Shown piece after piece: positions 52,429 through 61,404 of a stretch of DNA of 64,000 nt. Position 1 is the stretch's first letter; the number at the start of each line of letters is the position of its first letter. The stretch is from JAJRRS01 sp965230275 (GTDB lineage Bacteria > Planctomycetota > Phycisphaerae > Phycisphaerales > Phycisphaeraceae), in contig CBDDKO010000002.1 of the NCBI GenBank assembly GCA_965230275.1, forward strand, positions 3,720,001 to 3,784,000, written 5' to 3'. The notes below the pieces were generated by a model. It was not told the origin of the DNA and did not search any database. It saw only the letters and a list, made by a program, of their open reading frames with translations. The position numbers and the translations under genes are program-made.

Positions 52429-53545
52429 AAAGGCGGCGGTATCGGCGGGACTGGCGGGGGTGGTGGTCAGCACGACACGGGTTTGCACGGTCGGCAAGGG
52501 CGGGCACGGGCTGCAGTACCGAGGCTACTCGGTCGATGACTTGGCGGCGGACGCGGCGTTCGAAGAGGTTGCTTACCTGCTGATGAACGGCGAGCTGCCG
52601 ACACAGACGCAGCTTGATGATTACCGCAGCCGTTTGAAGTCTCAACGCGAGCTGCCTGACGGCTTGAAAGAGGTTCTGGAGAAACTCCCCGCCGGAGCGC
52701 ACCCGATGGACGTGATGCGTACCGGCTGCTCGGCGCTCGGCTGTCTTGAACCTGAAGGGCCCGACCGCGACCAACTCGCGATCACCGACCGTTTGCTGGC
52801 CGTATTACCGGGGATTTTGCTGTATTGGCACCACTACCACGCTTCGGGCGAGCGGATCAGCACGACGACGGATGAAGACTCGATCGCCGGTCACTTCCTG
52901 CATCTATTGCACGGCAAGGCCCCGGACGCGTCGCATCAACGTGCTTGCGATGCATCGTTGACGCTCTACGCCGAGCACGGATTCAACGCCTCGACGTTCG
53001 CTGCGAGGGTAGCGGTGGCGACATTGGCCGACTTCTATTCCGGCATCACGGCCGCGATCGGCACGCTCTCCGGCCCGCTGCATGGCGGCGCGAACGAGGC
53101 CGCGATGGAACTGATCCAGCGCTTCGACGATCCTGACCAGGCCGAGGCCGGCATCCTCGAAGCCTTGGCGAAGAAAGAAAAGATCATGGGCTTCGGGCAC
53201 CGGGTTTACAAGGTGTGTGATCCCCGGTCGGATGTGATCAAGGGCTGGTCGAAGAAACTGGCTGACGAGTTGGGTGATGATCGGCTGTTCAGGATTTCCG
53301 AGCGGATCGCCGAGGTGATGATGCGTGAGAAGAAGCTGTTCCCGAATCTCGACTTCTTCAGCGCCAGCGCGTATCACCAGTTGGGTATCCCGACCGGGAT
53401 GTTCACACCGATCTTTGTCTTTGCCCGTACCGCCGGTTGGGCGGCTCACATCGTGGAGCAGCGGTCAGACAACAAACTTATCCGACCCAGGGCCGAGTAC
53501 GTCGGGCCAGCCCCGCGGCCTTTCGTCGGCATCAATCAGCGCTGA
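52421..53545 (+). CDS. prpC: 2-methylcitrate synthase
   Basis: Condenses propionyl-CoA with oxaloacetate. The 374-residue citrate-synthase-fold protein has LQYRGYSVDDLA, the active-site stretch GPLHGGANE, KIMGFGHRVYK and a C-terminal ARTAGWAAHIVEQ. The length and the short N-terminus match methylcitrate synthases and the closely similar type II-like citrate synthases; the prpB and prpD neighbours decide in favour of PrpC. Start ATG lies within the end of prpB. Confidence 0.92.
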   Translation: MAEKAAVSAGLAGVVVSTTRVCTVGKGGHGLQYRGYSVDDLAADAAFEEVAYLLMNGELPTQTQLDDYRSRLKSQRELPDGLKEVLEKLPAGAHPMDVMRTGCSALGCLEPEGPDRDQLAITDRLLAVLPGILLYWHHYHASGERISTTTDEDSIAGHFLHLLHGKAPDASHQRACDASLTLYAEHGFNASTFAARVAVATLADFYSGITAAIGTLSGPLHGGANEAAMELIQRFDDPDQAEAGILEALAKKEKIMGFGHRVYKVCDPRSDVIKGWSKKLADELGDDRLFRISERIAEVMMREKKLFPNLDFFSASAYHQLGIPTGMFTPIFVFARTAGWAAHIVEQRSDNKLIRPRAEYVGPAPRPFVGINQR

Positions 53546-53597
53546 TCAAGCCCTTGTCCTGTCGATCCATTCCCGCCACCCGCATTGGTCCTGCCTT

Positions 53598-55019
53598 ATG
53601 CCCCGTAAACCCGACGCGCTCCTGGCCGACATCGCCGACTACGTCCATGGCTATCAGATCGATAGCGAACAGGCCTACGACACGGCACGCTACTGCCTGA
53701 TCGACAGCCTGGGCTGCGCGCTGCTTGCGCTGAACTATCCGGCATGTACGAAGCTGCTCGGGCCGACGGTGCCGGGCGCGTCGATGCCGGGCGGGGCAAA
53801 GGTACCCGGGACGGGATACACACTCGAGCCGGTCCAGGCCGCATTCACACTCGGGGCGATGATCCGCTGGCTTGATTACAACGACACCTGGCTCGCCGCG
53901 GAGTGGGGGCATCCGTCAGACAATCTTGGCGGTGTATTAGCTGTGGCGGATTACCTGTCGCGTGCGGCCGTGCAAGGCGGCGGCGAAGGCCGGCTGACCG
54001 TCCGGGACGTGTTGGCCGCCTCGATCATGGCCCACGAGGTGCAGGGTGTGCTGGCGCTGGATAATGCGTTTAACCGTGTCGGGCTCGACCACGTGATCCT
54101 TGTCCGGATCGCGACCACGGCCGTCGTGACCGGGATGCTCGGGGGCAACCGTGATCAACTCATCAATGCGGTTTCCAATGCGTTTCTTGATGGCGGGGCG
54201 CTGCGGACCTACCGGCATGCACCGAATACCGGTTCGCGCAAGAGCTGGGCGGCCGGCGACGCGACCAGCCGGGGCGTGCGGCACGCCTTGTTGGCGATGG
54301 CGGGGGAGATGGGCTACGACACGGCACTCACCGCCAAGGGCTGGGGCTTCCACGATGTCGTGATGAAGGGCAACCCGCTGACGCTTGCCAGGCCGTTGGG
54401 CAGTTACGTGATGGAGAACGTGCTGTTTAAGATTTCGTTCCCCGCCGAGTTTCATGCCCAGACCGCGGTCGAGGCCGCGATCACGCTGCACCCGCAGGTC
54501 AAAGACCGGCTGGATCAGATCGAACGCATCCGGATCGACACGCAGGAGTCGGCGGTGCGGATCATCGATAAGACCGGTCCGCTACATAACCCGGCCGACC
54601 GGGATCATTGCCTCCAGTACATGGTCGCGGTCCCGCTGATCCACGGCCGGCTGACCGCGGACGATTACGAAGACGCCGCCGCGGCCGACCCCAGGATCGA
54701 TCAGCTAAGAGGGATGATGGAAGTCGTTGAAGATTCGGATTACACGCGGGATTACCTTGACCCTGACAAGCGATCGATCGGCAACGCGGTCCAGGTCTTC
54801 TTTAAGGACGGCAGCTTCACAGACAAGGTCGCGGTTGAATATCCGGTCGGGCATCGCCGTCGCCGTGACGAGGGATGGCCGCTGCTGATCGAGAAGTTCA
54901 ACCACAATCTGGCGACGCGCTTCGATGCCGGGCGGTGTGAGCAGATCAAGGCCGCGCTGGCCGACAACACGAAACTCGACGAGATGCCGGTGGACGTGTT
55001 CGTGGACCTTTTTGTTTGA
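53598..55019 (+). CDS. prpD: 2-methylcitrate dehydratase
   Basis: Dehydrates 2-methylcitrate to 2-methylaconitate (MmgE/PrpD family). The 473-residue protein has DSLGCALLAL near 35, RWLDYNDTWLAAEWGHPSDNLG near 100 and LTAKGWGFHDV. It starts 52 bases after prpC; the frame is open from 53325, inside prpC, but ATG 53598 begins the family's helical N-terminus. A hairpin shared with the opposite gene follows. With PrpB and PrpC this gives the full route from propionyl-CoA to pyruvate and succinate. Confidence 0.93.
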   Translation: MPRKPDALLADIADYVHGYQIDSEQAYDTARYCLIDSLGCALLALNYPACTKLLGPTVPGASMPGGAKVPGTGYTLEPVQAAFTLGAMIRWLDYNDTWLAAEWGHPSDNLGGVLAVADYLSRAAVQGGGEGRLTVRDVLAASIMAHEVQGVLALDNAFNRVGLDHVILVRIATTAVVTGMLGGNRDQLINAVSNAFLDGGALRTYRHAPNTGSRKSWAAGDATSRGVRHALLAMAGEMGYDTALTAKGWGFHDVVMKGNPLTLARPLGSYVMENVLFKISFPAEFHAQTAVEAAITLHPQVKDRLDQIERIRIDTQESAVRIIDKTGPLHNPADRDHCLQYMVAVPLIHGRLTADDYEDAAAADPRIDQLRGMMEVVEDSDYTRDYLDPDKRSIGNAVQVFFKDGSFTDKVAVEYPVGHRRRRDEGWPLLIEKFNHNLATRFDAGRCEQIKAALADNTKLDEMPVDVFVDLFV

Positions 55020-55044
55020 CCTCTGATTTGAGTTAAGGCGCATG

Positions 55045-55075
55045 AAAAAACCCGCCGATGGTCGGCGGGCTTTGT
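55045..55075. terminator. bidirectional terminator between prpD and the OmpA gene
   Basis: Stem CCCGCCGA/TCGGCGGG with a 3-base loop. T-rich on the plus side, and six T on the minus side, so it serves both convergent genes. Confidence 0.82.
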
Positions 55076-55103
55076 GTGTTTAGTTGATGCCTTGAAGGGC
55101 GGT

Positions 55104-55949
55104 TTATTTGTAGGCCGCCGGGGGCTGGGTGATGTCGGCTTCGGGCTGCACGGCCGGGGCTTCATCGATGGCGGGAGCGGCTTCGGTGGTCGTGGCTGCC
55201 GGTGTGGCCGACCGGGCGACCAGGAACAGTTCGACACGACGGTTGGCTTCAGCGCCGCCCGCTGCCGGATTGGCGACGACGGGTTGATGCTCGCCGTAGC
55301 CCGCGACACTCATGCGGTTCTGAGGCACGCCGGCCTTGCCGAGGACCTGCATCACCGAGATCGCCCGGTGCACGGACAGGTGCCAGTTGGTCGGGTGCTT
55401 GGCCCGGGTGCCGACGTTCTTAATCGGCACGTTGTCGGTGTGACCCACGACGCGGACCTCGTACTGGGCGGCGGCGGGGGAGTTGAAGATGCGGGCCAGG
55501 CTGCCGAGCGTGTTCGTCGCACCGGCGCTGACGTCGGCGGAACCCAGGGCGAAGGTCAGGTCGCTGCGGAGCTTGACCATGCCGCGTTCGGCGTCGTAGC
55601 TCATCAGCTGCGGGTTGGCGCCGGCCAGCTGGCTCAGGGCGTCGTCCAGTTCGGCGGGCAGGGCGACGGCCCCGGCGTTACGCAGGCGTTCCTCGGCGTC
55701 CGCCAAGGCGGCCTGGAGGCGGTCACGTTCGGCGATGGCGCTAGCCAGGGCGTCCGATTCGCTGCCGGCTTCACCCATCAGGGCGGCGATCCGGGCCTGG
55801 GCCTCGGCCAGCCGTTCCTGCAGCTCCACGACCTGCTCTTGACTGTTACGGTAAAGTGTCTTCAGGTCGTCGGCTTCACGCTGGGCCACACAGCCTAGGG
55901 AAAGCATCGCGGCCACGGCGAGTATCATCCATGTGTTGATCGTTTTCAT
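55104..55949 (-). CDS. OmpA-family peptidoglycan-binding lipoprotein
   Basis: A 281-residue lipoprotein (lipobox LSLGC) with a coiled coil at about 25-95 and a C-terminal OmpA domain: LRSDLTFALGSADVS, VRVVGHTDNVPI and LSVHRAISVMQVL...GYGEHQPV...NRRVELFLV. The coiled coil spans the periplasm and the OmpA domain grips peptidoglycan. The tail is Pro/Ala rich. It suggests that this planctomycete has a conventional cell wall linkage. Confidence 0.88.
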   Translation of the reverse strand: MKTINTWMILAVAAMLSLGCVAQREADDLKTLYRNSQEQVVELQERLAEAQARIAALMGEAGSESDALASAIAERDRLQAALADAEERLRNAGAVALPAELDDALSQLAGANPQLMSYDAERGMVKLRSDLTFALGSADVSAGATNTLGSLARIFNSPAAAQYEVRVVGHTDNVPIKNVGTRAKHPTNWHLSVHRAISVMQVLGKAGVPQNRMSVAGYGEHQPVVANPAAGGAEANRRVELFLVARSATPAATTTEAAPAIDEAPAVQPEADITQPPAAYK

Positions 55950-56075
55950 TGAAGCCTCTCCTTGTCTCGGTCTCGGGTGTTTCAGGCCAAGCGGGATTGT
56001 AACGGGTCGGCCAAGTCGTGGGAAGTCAACGGTTCACTGCCCCGCCATCTGGAATCTGGTTTTAGGGTCGTCGGC

Positions 56076-57362
56076 ATGAAACATGAGCAGGTCACCATCT
56101 TCCGAGCCGCCGCGATCCGCGACGCCCAGGGCCTGAGTGCCCGCCCCGGTGCGGTGGCTGTGAAGCACGGCATGGTTGTCGACTCGGGCCACCCCGACTC
56201 GTTGCCCAAGCGCTTACTGAAGAATGCCACCTTCGTTGATCGGCCAGATGAGTTGATCCTGCCCTCGCTGGTCAACGCCCACGCCCACCTGGACCTGACC
56301 GCCCTCGGGCCATCACCCTATCAGGGCAGCTTCACGGCCTGGCTGCGTGACCTGCTCGATCGTCGCCCGACGGAGCCCAAGCGGATTATCGACTCGGTGC
56401 GTCACGGCCTGCGCCTGAGCCGTGAGGCGGGTGTCGGGCATCTGGGGGATATTGCCGGGTCCACCGCCGCGATCATGGCCCGCCGGCAGGCGCCGCACGA
56501 ATGTGTGATCCCCGGCGTCAGCTACATGGAGTGTTTCGGGCTGGGCGAGAACCAGGCCGGGGCGGTCGTCCGTGTGGAGCGGGCGTTGAATGACCTGCCG
56601 TTCGAAACCCATATTGAACACCGCGATCGGGGGGCCGTGCTCGGGCTGAGCCCGCATGCGCCGTATTCCACGGGGCTCGACGTCTACATGGCCGCACGCC
56701 GACTAAGTCATACGCGGTTCTACCGGTTGGCGACCCACCTGGCAGAGACGCCGGAGGAGTTACGTTTCGTGCAGGATGCCGCGGGGCCGTTCGCTGAGTT
56801 GCTTAAAGAACTGGGCAAGTGGAGCGACGACATCCAGCCGACCGGCCTTCACCCGGTGAGCTGGCTCGAGCCCGTGCTTAAACACGCACGCTGGCTGCTG
56901 GCCCACTGCAACTACGTCGACGACGAGCATATCGAAATCCTCCAGAAAACCGGGACCAGCGTCGTCTACTGCCCGATCGCCAGCGAGTACTTCGGGCATT
57001 CGGACCACCGCTACCGAGACATGATTGAGGCCGGCGTCAACGTCTGCCTGGGCACGGATTCGATCCTCTGCCAGCCGCCCGATGAGCCGCAGCCGATGGG
57101 GGTCCTGCCACAGATGCGCCGGCTGTTTAAACGCGACCAGACCGACCCGAACCTGTTACTGCGGATGGCGACCACCAACGGCATGCTGGCGCTGGAATAC
57201 TCCGAGACCTCCGCCACGCTCCAGAAGCGCGCCCCGGCCCAATTCTGTGCCGTCAAGATCAATCCTGCCGACCCACTCGACCCGCTGGTACAGGTCTTGT
57301 CGGGCGATCAACAGGTCACGCCGATCGACGCGACAAGCGAGCGTGACATTCAGGGACGGTAG
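56076..57362 (+). CDS. amidohydrolase (TrzA/MtaD-like deaminase family)
   Basis: A 428-residue metal-dependent hydrolase, perhaps a deaminase of adenosine-type or guanine-type compounds. The metal site has VNAHAHLDLTAL, further His in RLATHLAET and LLAHCNYVDDEHIEIL, and the Asp in LGTDSILC. The frame opens at 55962, but ATG 56076 starts a sensible N-terminus. The chain VVYCPIASEYFGHSDH is the usual variant of the family's CP.S...LG loop. The substrate is not determined. Confidence 0.82.
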   Translation: MKHEQVTIFRAAAIRDAQGLSARPGAVAVKHGMVVDSGHPDSLPKRLLKNATFVDRPDELILPSLVNAHAHLDLTALGPSPYQGSFTAWLRDLLDRRPTEPKRIIDSVRHGLRLSREAGVGHLGDIAGSTAAIMARRQAPHECVIPGVSYMECFGLGENQAGAVVRVERALNDLPFETHIEHRDRGAVLGLSPHAPYSTGLDVYMAARRLSHTRFYRLATHLAETPEELRFVQDAAGPFAELLKELGKWSDDIQPTGLHPVSWLEPVLKHARWLLAHCNYVDDEHIEILQKTGTSVVYCPIASEYFGHSDHRYRDMIEAGVNVCLGTDSILCQPPDEPQPMGVLPQMRRLFKRDQTDPNLLLRMATTNGMLALEYSETSATLQKRAPAQFCAVKINPADPLDPLVQVLSGDQQVTPIDATSERDIQGR

Positions 57363-57437
57363 AGTGTAGTAGAATGGTCATCGTTGGATTGAATTGCAGC
57401 CGGTTTCTTAACCACTTCCCAGCATAAGGGGGACTTG

Positions 57438-58523
57438 ATGCCAACCCGAATCGGCCTGAAGTACTTGGTGGGTGTTCTTGTAGTCATGACTTGCCTGGCC
57501 TCGTGTACCGAGCAGCCCCAACAGACGGAGCCGGCGTTGCCGGAAAGCGGGTTCCTGCCCGGCACGGCACTGGTCATCTGGCAGGACCTGTTGAGAACGG
57601 GCCCGTCGGAGTTCGATCAACTCCGGGAGGCCTTCAGGTCTCTGGATGAGGACGCTTGGCCGGATGATGAGTATGAGCAGTTCCTCTCTGAGTATGGGCC
57701 GGCACATCAACGATTCACCGACGTGGGTATCCGGGCGATGGTGATTTCGCTGGCCTACAGCGAAGACACAGAGGCCCAGGCCCCGCCAAGCGTCGTGGTC
57801 CGGCCGCAGGTCTTCTTGAATGTGGCGCCAAACGCTAAACCGGCCAAGGTGAAGCAGGCGCTGATCGAGGGCTTTTCCGGCTTCGATCCGACCGGTGAGG
57901 TTGACACGGAGCCGCTCGAATCACTCGAGGTGTTAGAGTTGGAGGAAGGCTGGCTTGCGGTCGTTGGCGGGCCATTCGCTGAGCCGTCGGACACAGACGA
58001 CACGCTGATCTCGGTAAAGTTTATGGGTTCGTTTTATAAGAATCCCGGCGCGTGCGCGCACGTGACATGGAATGCCAACCAGGCTTCGATACGCTACATG
58101 CGTGAGCTGCTGAACAAGCCCGAGATGATCATGTTTGCCGGCGTGTTAATCTCGGCTCGCTCGTTGGAAGAAGGAACCTGCGGGGTCTGGTTGGGCAGCG
58201 AGCCCAAAGTACGTGTATCGATGCGGTTCAGATCACCCAAGGATGCCCGTTTGTTCAATAGCCGGCTCTCGGACACGGTGATGACCATGACGGGACTGGC
58301 TAGGGCGGCATATGATCTATCGACCCCCGAAGCGCAGCGACAGGCGCTGCAGAAGCAGGCCGAGGCGCTGACGTCGTTCGTCACCCTCGACCAGCAGGGG
58401 ACCATCCTGTCCAAGACCATCGACATCTCGGCGCTGAAGCAACTGAAGCAAGTCGAGGAAGCGGAGGCGGCTAAAGTTTCGGGGCCTGATACATCTGCCG
58501 GGCAAGATGCGGAGGGCGACTGA
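57438..58523 (+). CDS. hypothetical lipoprotein
   Basis: A 361-residue exported protein; the lipobox LASC ends the signal near residue 22. No domain recognised. The mature part is acidic with alternating strand and helix segments (ALVIWQDLLRTGPSEFDQLREAF; VSMRFRSPKDARLFNSRL). AAGGGGGA lies 5 bases before the ATG; a TTG directly upstream is an unlikely start. It follows the amidohydrolase by 75 bases and could share its transcript. Confidence 0.65.
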   Translation: MPTRIGLKYLVGVLVVMTCLASCTEQPQQTEPALPESGFLPGTALVIWQDLLRTGPSEFDQLREAFRSLDEDAWPDDEYEQFLSEYGPAHQRFTDVGIRAMVISLAYSEDTEAQAPPSVVVRPQVFLNVAPNAKPAKVKQALIEGFSGFDPTGEVDTEPLESLEVLELEEGWLAVVGGPFAEPSDTDDTLISVKFMGSFYKNPGACAHVTWNANQASIRYMRELLNKPEMIMFAGVLISARSLEEGTCGVWLGSEPKVRVSMRFRSPKDARLFNSRLSDTVMTMTGLARAAYDLSTPEAQRQALQKQAEALTSFVTLDQQGTILSKTIDISALKQLKQVEEAEAAKVSGPDTSAGQDAEGD

Positions 58524-58568
58524 CCGCCTGCATGGTTCTTGACTCAATTACAGTAAACACAATAGTCC

Positions 58569-58597
58569 TTGCCCCGCTGTCAACCGGCCGGTAATGT
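58569..58597 (+). promoter_or_regulatory. promoter upstream of the EF-Tu/PEP-CTERM chimera
   Basis: TTGCCC (58569-58574) and TAATGT (58592-58597), spacer 17. If the chimera arose by copying the start of a tuf gene, this may be a copied tuf promoter. Confidence 0.4.
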
Positions 58598-58691
58598 GGT
58601 TACGCATCTTCGGCTGATCTAAGCCGGTTGTGGGCGGGTTATGGGGGGCTCGCCGGGCGGATCACATCTACACACAGGAGGCGAGAGGGCG

Positions 58692-59348
58692 ATGGCGAAA
58701 GAAACGTTTGACCGTAGCAAACCGCATGTGAACATCGGGACGGTGTCGACGATCGTGTCCGATTCGTCGGGGCAGCTTTCGTTAAGCGGGGTGGGCGACA
58801 CGATCGAGGGCAACGCCGCGCCGAGCACGAAGCTGTTTATCAGTGCGCCGGGGACGGGGAATCCCGAGAGCTTCGTCGTGGCGTACCCGTTTGATACGGA
58901 CTTTCAGTTCGTGCCGGAGCGTGACTGTTGCCGGCAGATGACGATGGACTTCGCGGTGGACATGTTGCCGATCGACGTGACGGGCACGGCGAACATGGAG
59001 GTGACGCTTGCGATCCTTCAAGACGAGGTGTTCGTGGCGACCGGGCACGGCGGGAGCGTCGGCTCCCCCGGCGCGGGCTGGTTGACGGTCAGCGATACGG
59101 GCCTGATCGCCAGCGACTTCTTCGAGGCCGACGGCGGATCATCGCACCCGGACTTCGAACGCACGTTCCAGTTCGGCTTCGCCTTCATGGGCGACTACTC
59201 GGGCGACGGGCTGAGTATTGAGATGAACGTGGACAACATGCACGTCACGCTGAACAACGTCCCCGAGCCGATGTCTTTGGCCATCGCATTGGTCCTCTGC
59301 GGCGGCGCGCTGCTGTGTCGACGTGGTTTGATCCCGACGTTCCGTTGA
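58692..59348 (+). CDS. PEP-CTERM protein with an EF-Tu N-terminal leader (chimera)
   Basis: A 218-residue protein whose first 18 residues, MAKETFDRSKPHVNIGTV, are the N-terminus of elongation factor Tu. The following G1 loop of EF-Tu is absent. The rest is a beta-rich PEP-CTERM protein ending NNVPEPMSLAIALVLCGG...RRG with the sorting helix and Arg. It has no signal peptide, so it probably is not exported as such. AGGAGG stands 9 bases upstream of the ATG. Either a recombination replaced the original signal by the tuf start, or the gene is a relic. The frame is open upstream to 58641. Confidence 0.75.
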   Translation: MAKETFDRSKPHVNIGTVSTIVSDSSGQLSLSGVGDTIEGNAAPSTKLFISAPGTGNPESFVVAYPFDTDFQFVPERDCCRQMTMDFAVDMLPIDVTGTANMEVTLAILQDEVFVATGHGGSVGSPGAGWLTVSDTGLIASDFFEADGGSSHPDFERTFQFGFAFMGDYSGDGLSIEMNVDNMHVTLNNVPEPMSLAIALVLCGGALLCRRGLIPTFR

Positions 59349-59434
59349 TAGGTTCGGTCAGTTTATCCGTGGTTTTTGTGTCGGTGGATGTATAATGGTT
59401 TGGTTAGAACCGCTATCCTTGTCCGGAAGTAGTC

Positions 59435-60058
59435 ATGACCGACCACAAACCCACACGGCCCATCGATCCGGCTCTCATCGAGGATTGGCTGGTACGCTAC
59501 CGGGGCCTTGAAGGCGCAATAGAGAAAGACCCCGATGGCGAGTGGTCCTGGCTGTGGCGCGTCCGGCGTGACATCCTGCATTACCTGTTGCGTGTGTATG
59601 GACAATCTGTGTCGAGCACTCACTCTGTGGAGAGCCGACCAATCGATCAGCCGACGGGGCCGGAGCCGGCTGAATCAACTGAGAGCTACCTTCATACGAC
59701 ACGTAAGGCTGCGCCCGATCAGGGTTCGGCATACCCGCTAAAGAAGGGCTCGGATTTTAGCGGTCGACTTGATCATCTCCGCAGGGTTAACGAGCAGGTT
59801 CGCAAAGAGCACCCCGTTCACGCGGAGGTCTACCCGCCGGTCGACCCCCGCAGCCGGATCGTCCGGACGACGTATCCCGAGGACTGGCTAGCTCGCAGAG
59901 ATGCCCCGCTGGATTCGGCACATCGTGCGGTCGTTGCTGCTGAACTTGAGGGCATCCGCCGGCATCTCGAATCGAACGGGCACACCTTCCACACCGATGA
60001 GCCGTTGGGCGAAGATGACATCCTGGCGATTCTTCTGAGCGATGATCCGACGGGGTGA
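59435..60058 (+). CDS. hypothetical protein
   Basis: A 207-residue soluble acidic protein with no family known to me. Residues 12-60 look helical (EDWLVRYRGLEGAI...WLWRVRRDILHYLLRVYG), 60-110 look disordered (Ser/Pro/Thr rich), and the C-terminal part again helical (AHRAVVAAELEGIRRHLESNG). The layout fits a two-domain adaptor. The ATG follows CCGGAAGTAGTC. Confidence 0.6.
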   Translation: MTDHKPTRPIDPALIEDWLVRYRGLEGAIEKDPDGEWSWLWRVRRDILHYLLRVYGQSVSSTHSVESRPIDQPTGPEPAESTESYLHTTRKAAPDQGSAYPLKKGSDFSGRLDHLRRVNEQVRKEHPVHAEVYPPVDPRSRIVRTTYPEDWLARRDAPLDSAHRAVVAAELEGIRRHLESNGHTFHTDEPLGEDDILAILLSDDPTG

Positions 60059-60085
60059 CCGTTCTGCCTTGTGAGGTGAGCCGGG

Positions 60086-60589
60086 ATGGATATCCGGCGG
60101 GAGATTAAGCACTTGGTATGTGGGGAGGGCTACAATATTCGCATGATTGATGATGGGCACGAAGTGGATACGTCGGTGATGCCCGCGGACGGGTTCTCTG
60201 GGTGGGTGCTTTACGACGATCTGTGCGGGTTCTGTCGGCGTTGGGTGCCGATGTTCAAGAAGTCGTTAGCGAAGCGAAGGATCGGTGTGCTGCCAAGCCG
60301 TACCGAGTGGGTGGGCCGAGCGCTGGGGCTGGAGCCGGGTCAGACGCCGGGGGATATCTGCCTGCTGCTGAGAGACGGGCAGACCCATATGGGGCCCCAG
60401 GCGTATCGATACGCGATGCGCCGGATATGGTGGGCTTACCCGATCTATCTCCTCAGTGTCATACCGATAGGGCGGTGGTGTTTTGACCAGGGATACAAGA
60501 CATTTGCCCGCAACCGCTACCGTTTTTCCAAGGCATGCGGCCTGCCGGGTGCCGACAGATTGTCGGCTAGCGAAGGCGGCGACACATGA
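60086..60589 (+). CDS. DCC-family thiol-disulfide protein (DUF393)
   Basis: A 167-residue thioredoxin-like protein with the DCC-type motif YDDLCGFCRRW (Asp, Cys, Cys) and the family segment GVLPSRTEW...TPGDICLLLRDG...GPQAYRYAMRRI. A hydrophobic stretch (YPIYLLSVIPIGRW) near 120 may touch the membrane. Several in-frame ATGs exist (60086, 60143, 60179); the motif lies far enough inside that any is possible, and GAGGT before 60086 decides weakly. It overlaps the next gene by four bases. Confidence 0.82.
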   Translation: MDIRREIKHLVCGEGYNIRMIDDGHEVDTSVMPADGFSGWVLYDDLCGFCRRWVPMFKKSLAKRRIGVLPSRTEWVGRALGLEPGQTPGDICLLLRDGQTHMGPQAYRYAMRRIWWAYPIYLLSVIPIGRWCFDQGYKTFARNRYRFSKACGLPGADRLSASEGGDT

Positions 60590-61326
60590 CAGAGTCCAAG
60601 CCGGTGTTCCTGACCGCACGTTGGCAGAACTTGTTGATGCTGAACTATGAAGTCGATCCGGCACTATTGCATCCATACGTCCCGGTCGGAACTGAACTGG
60701 ACGAGTGGCAAGGCAAGACGTTTGTCAGCCTGGTTGGATTCCGGTTTCTGGATACTCGGGTGTTGGGTGTGCCGATCCTCTTTCATCGAAACTTCGACGA
60801 GGTGAATCTGCGGTTTTATGTGCGCTGCAAGGCGGGCGATGCGGTCCGCCGTGGCGTGGTGTTCATCAAAGAAGTCGTGCCGAGGCGTGTGGTGTCCTGG
60901 GTCGCACGGACGGTGTACAACGAGCCATATGTCACGATGCCGATGCGTCATGAGGTCGTTTTACCTGGTGGGGTTGAGTCGGGTGAAGGGCTGGTGCGTT
61001 ACGGCTGGCGGACCGGCGGGCGTTGGCACGAGATGTCGGCGAGGATGGATGGCAACGCCATGTTGCCGGGGGACGAGTCGCTTGAAGCCTTTATCGCGGA
61101 GCACTATTGGGGATACACCCGCCAGCGTGACGGCTCGACGACCTGCTACGAAGTCAGGCACCCGCCTTGGCAGGTGTGGCGGGGGAGTGGGGCCGGATTC
61201 GATGGGGATGTACGATCGGTTTATGGACAGGAATGGGTCGATACGTTGTGTCGTCAGCCAAGCAGTGCTTTTGTCGCACGGGGATCGGAGGTCAGTGTCC
61301 ATCGGGGCTCGAGGCTTGTGGCATAA
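60586..61326 (+). CDS. DUF2071 (YqjF-like) protein
   Basis: A 246-residue protein of the acetoacetate-decarboxylase-like DUF2071 family: TARWQNLLMLNYEVDP, LLHPYVPVGTELDEWQGKTFVSLVGFRF, NFDEVNLRFYVR, and EHYWGYTRQRDGSTTCYEVRHPPW. The catalytic Lys of true decarboxylases is not obvious. It is translated with the DCC gene (ATGA overlap), a pairing I have seen as common for these two families. Function unknown. Confidence 0.88.
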   Translation: MTESKPVFLTARWQNLLMLNYEVDPALLHPYVPVGTELDEWQGKTFVSLVGFRFLDTRVLGVPILFHRNFDEVNLRFYVRCKAGDAVRRGVVFIKEVVPRRVVSWVARTVYNEPYVTMPMRHEVVLPGGVESGEGLVRYGWRTGGRWHEMSARMDGNAMLPGDESLEAFIAEHYWGYTRQRDGSTTCYEVRHPPWQVWRGSGAGFDGDVRSVYGQEWVDTLCRQPSSAFVARGSEVSVHRGSRLVA

Positions 61327-61366
61327 AAAAACAACCCGCCGGTGATGGTTCGGCGGGTTGCTCGGT
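61324..61366. terminator. bidirectional terminator between DUF2071 and chemoreceptor genes
   Basis: Stem CAACCCGCCG/CGGCGGGTTG, with A7 on the left and a T-rich tract on the right, so it works in both directions. Confidence 0.8.
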
Positions 61367-61404
61367 TTTGCGTCGGCTGACGACAGGCGACTGTCAGTGT
61401 GGTC

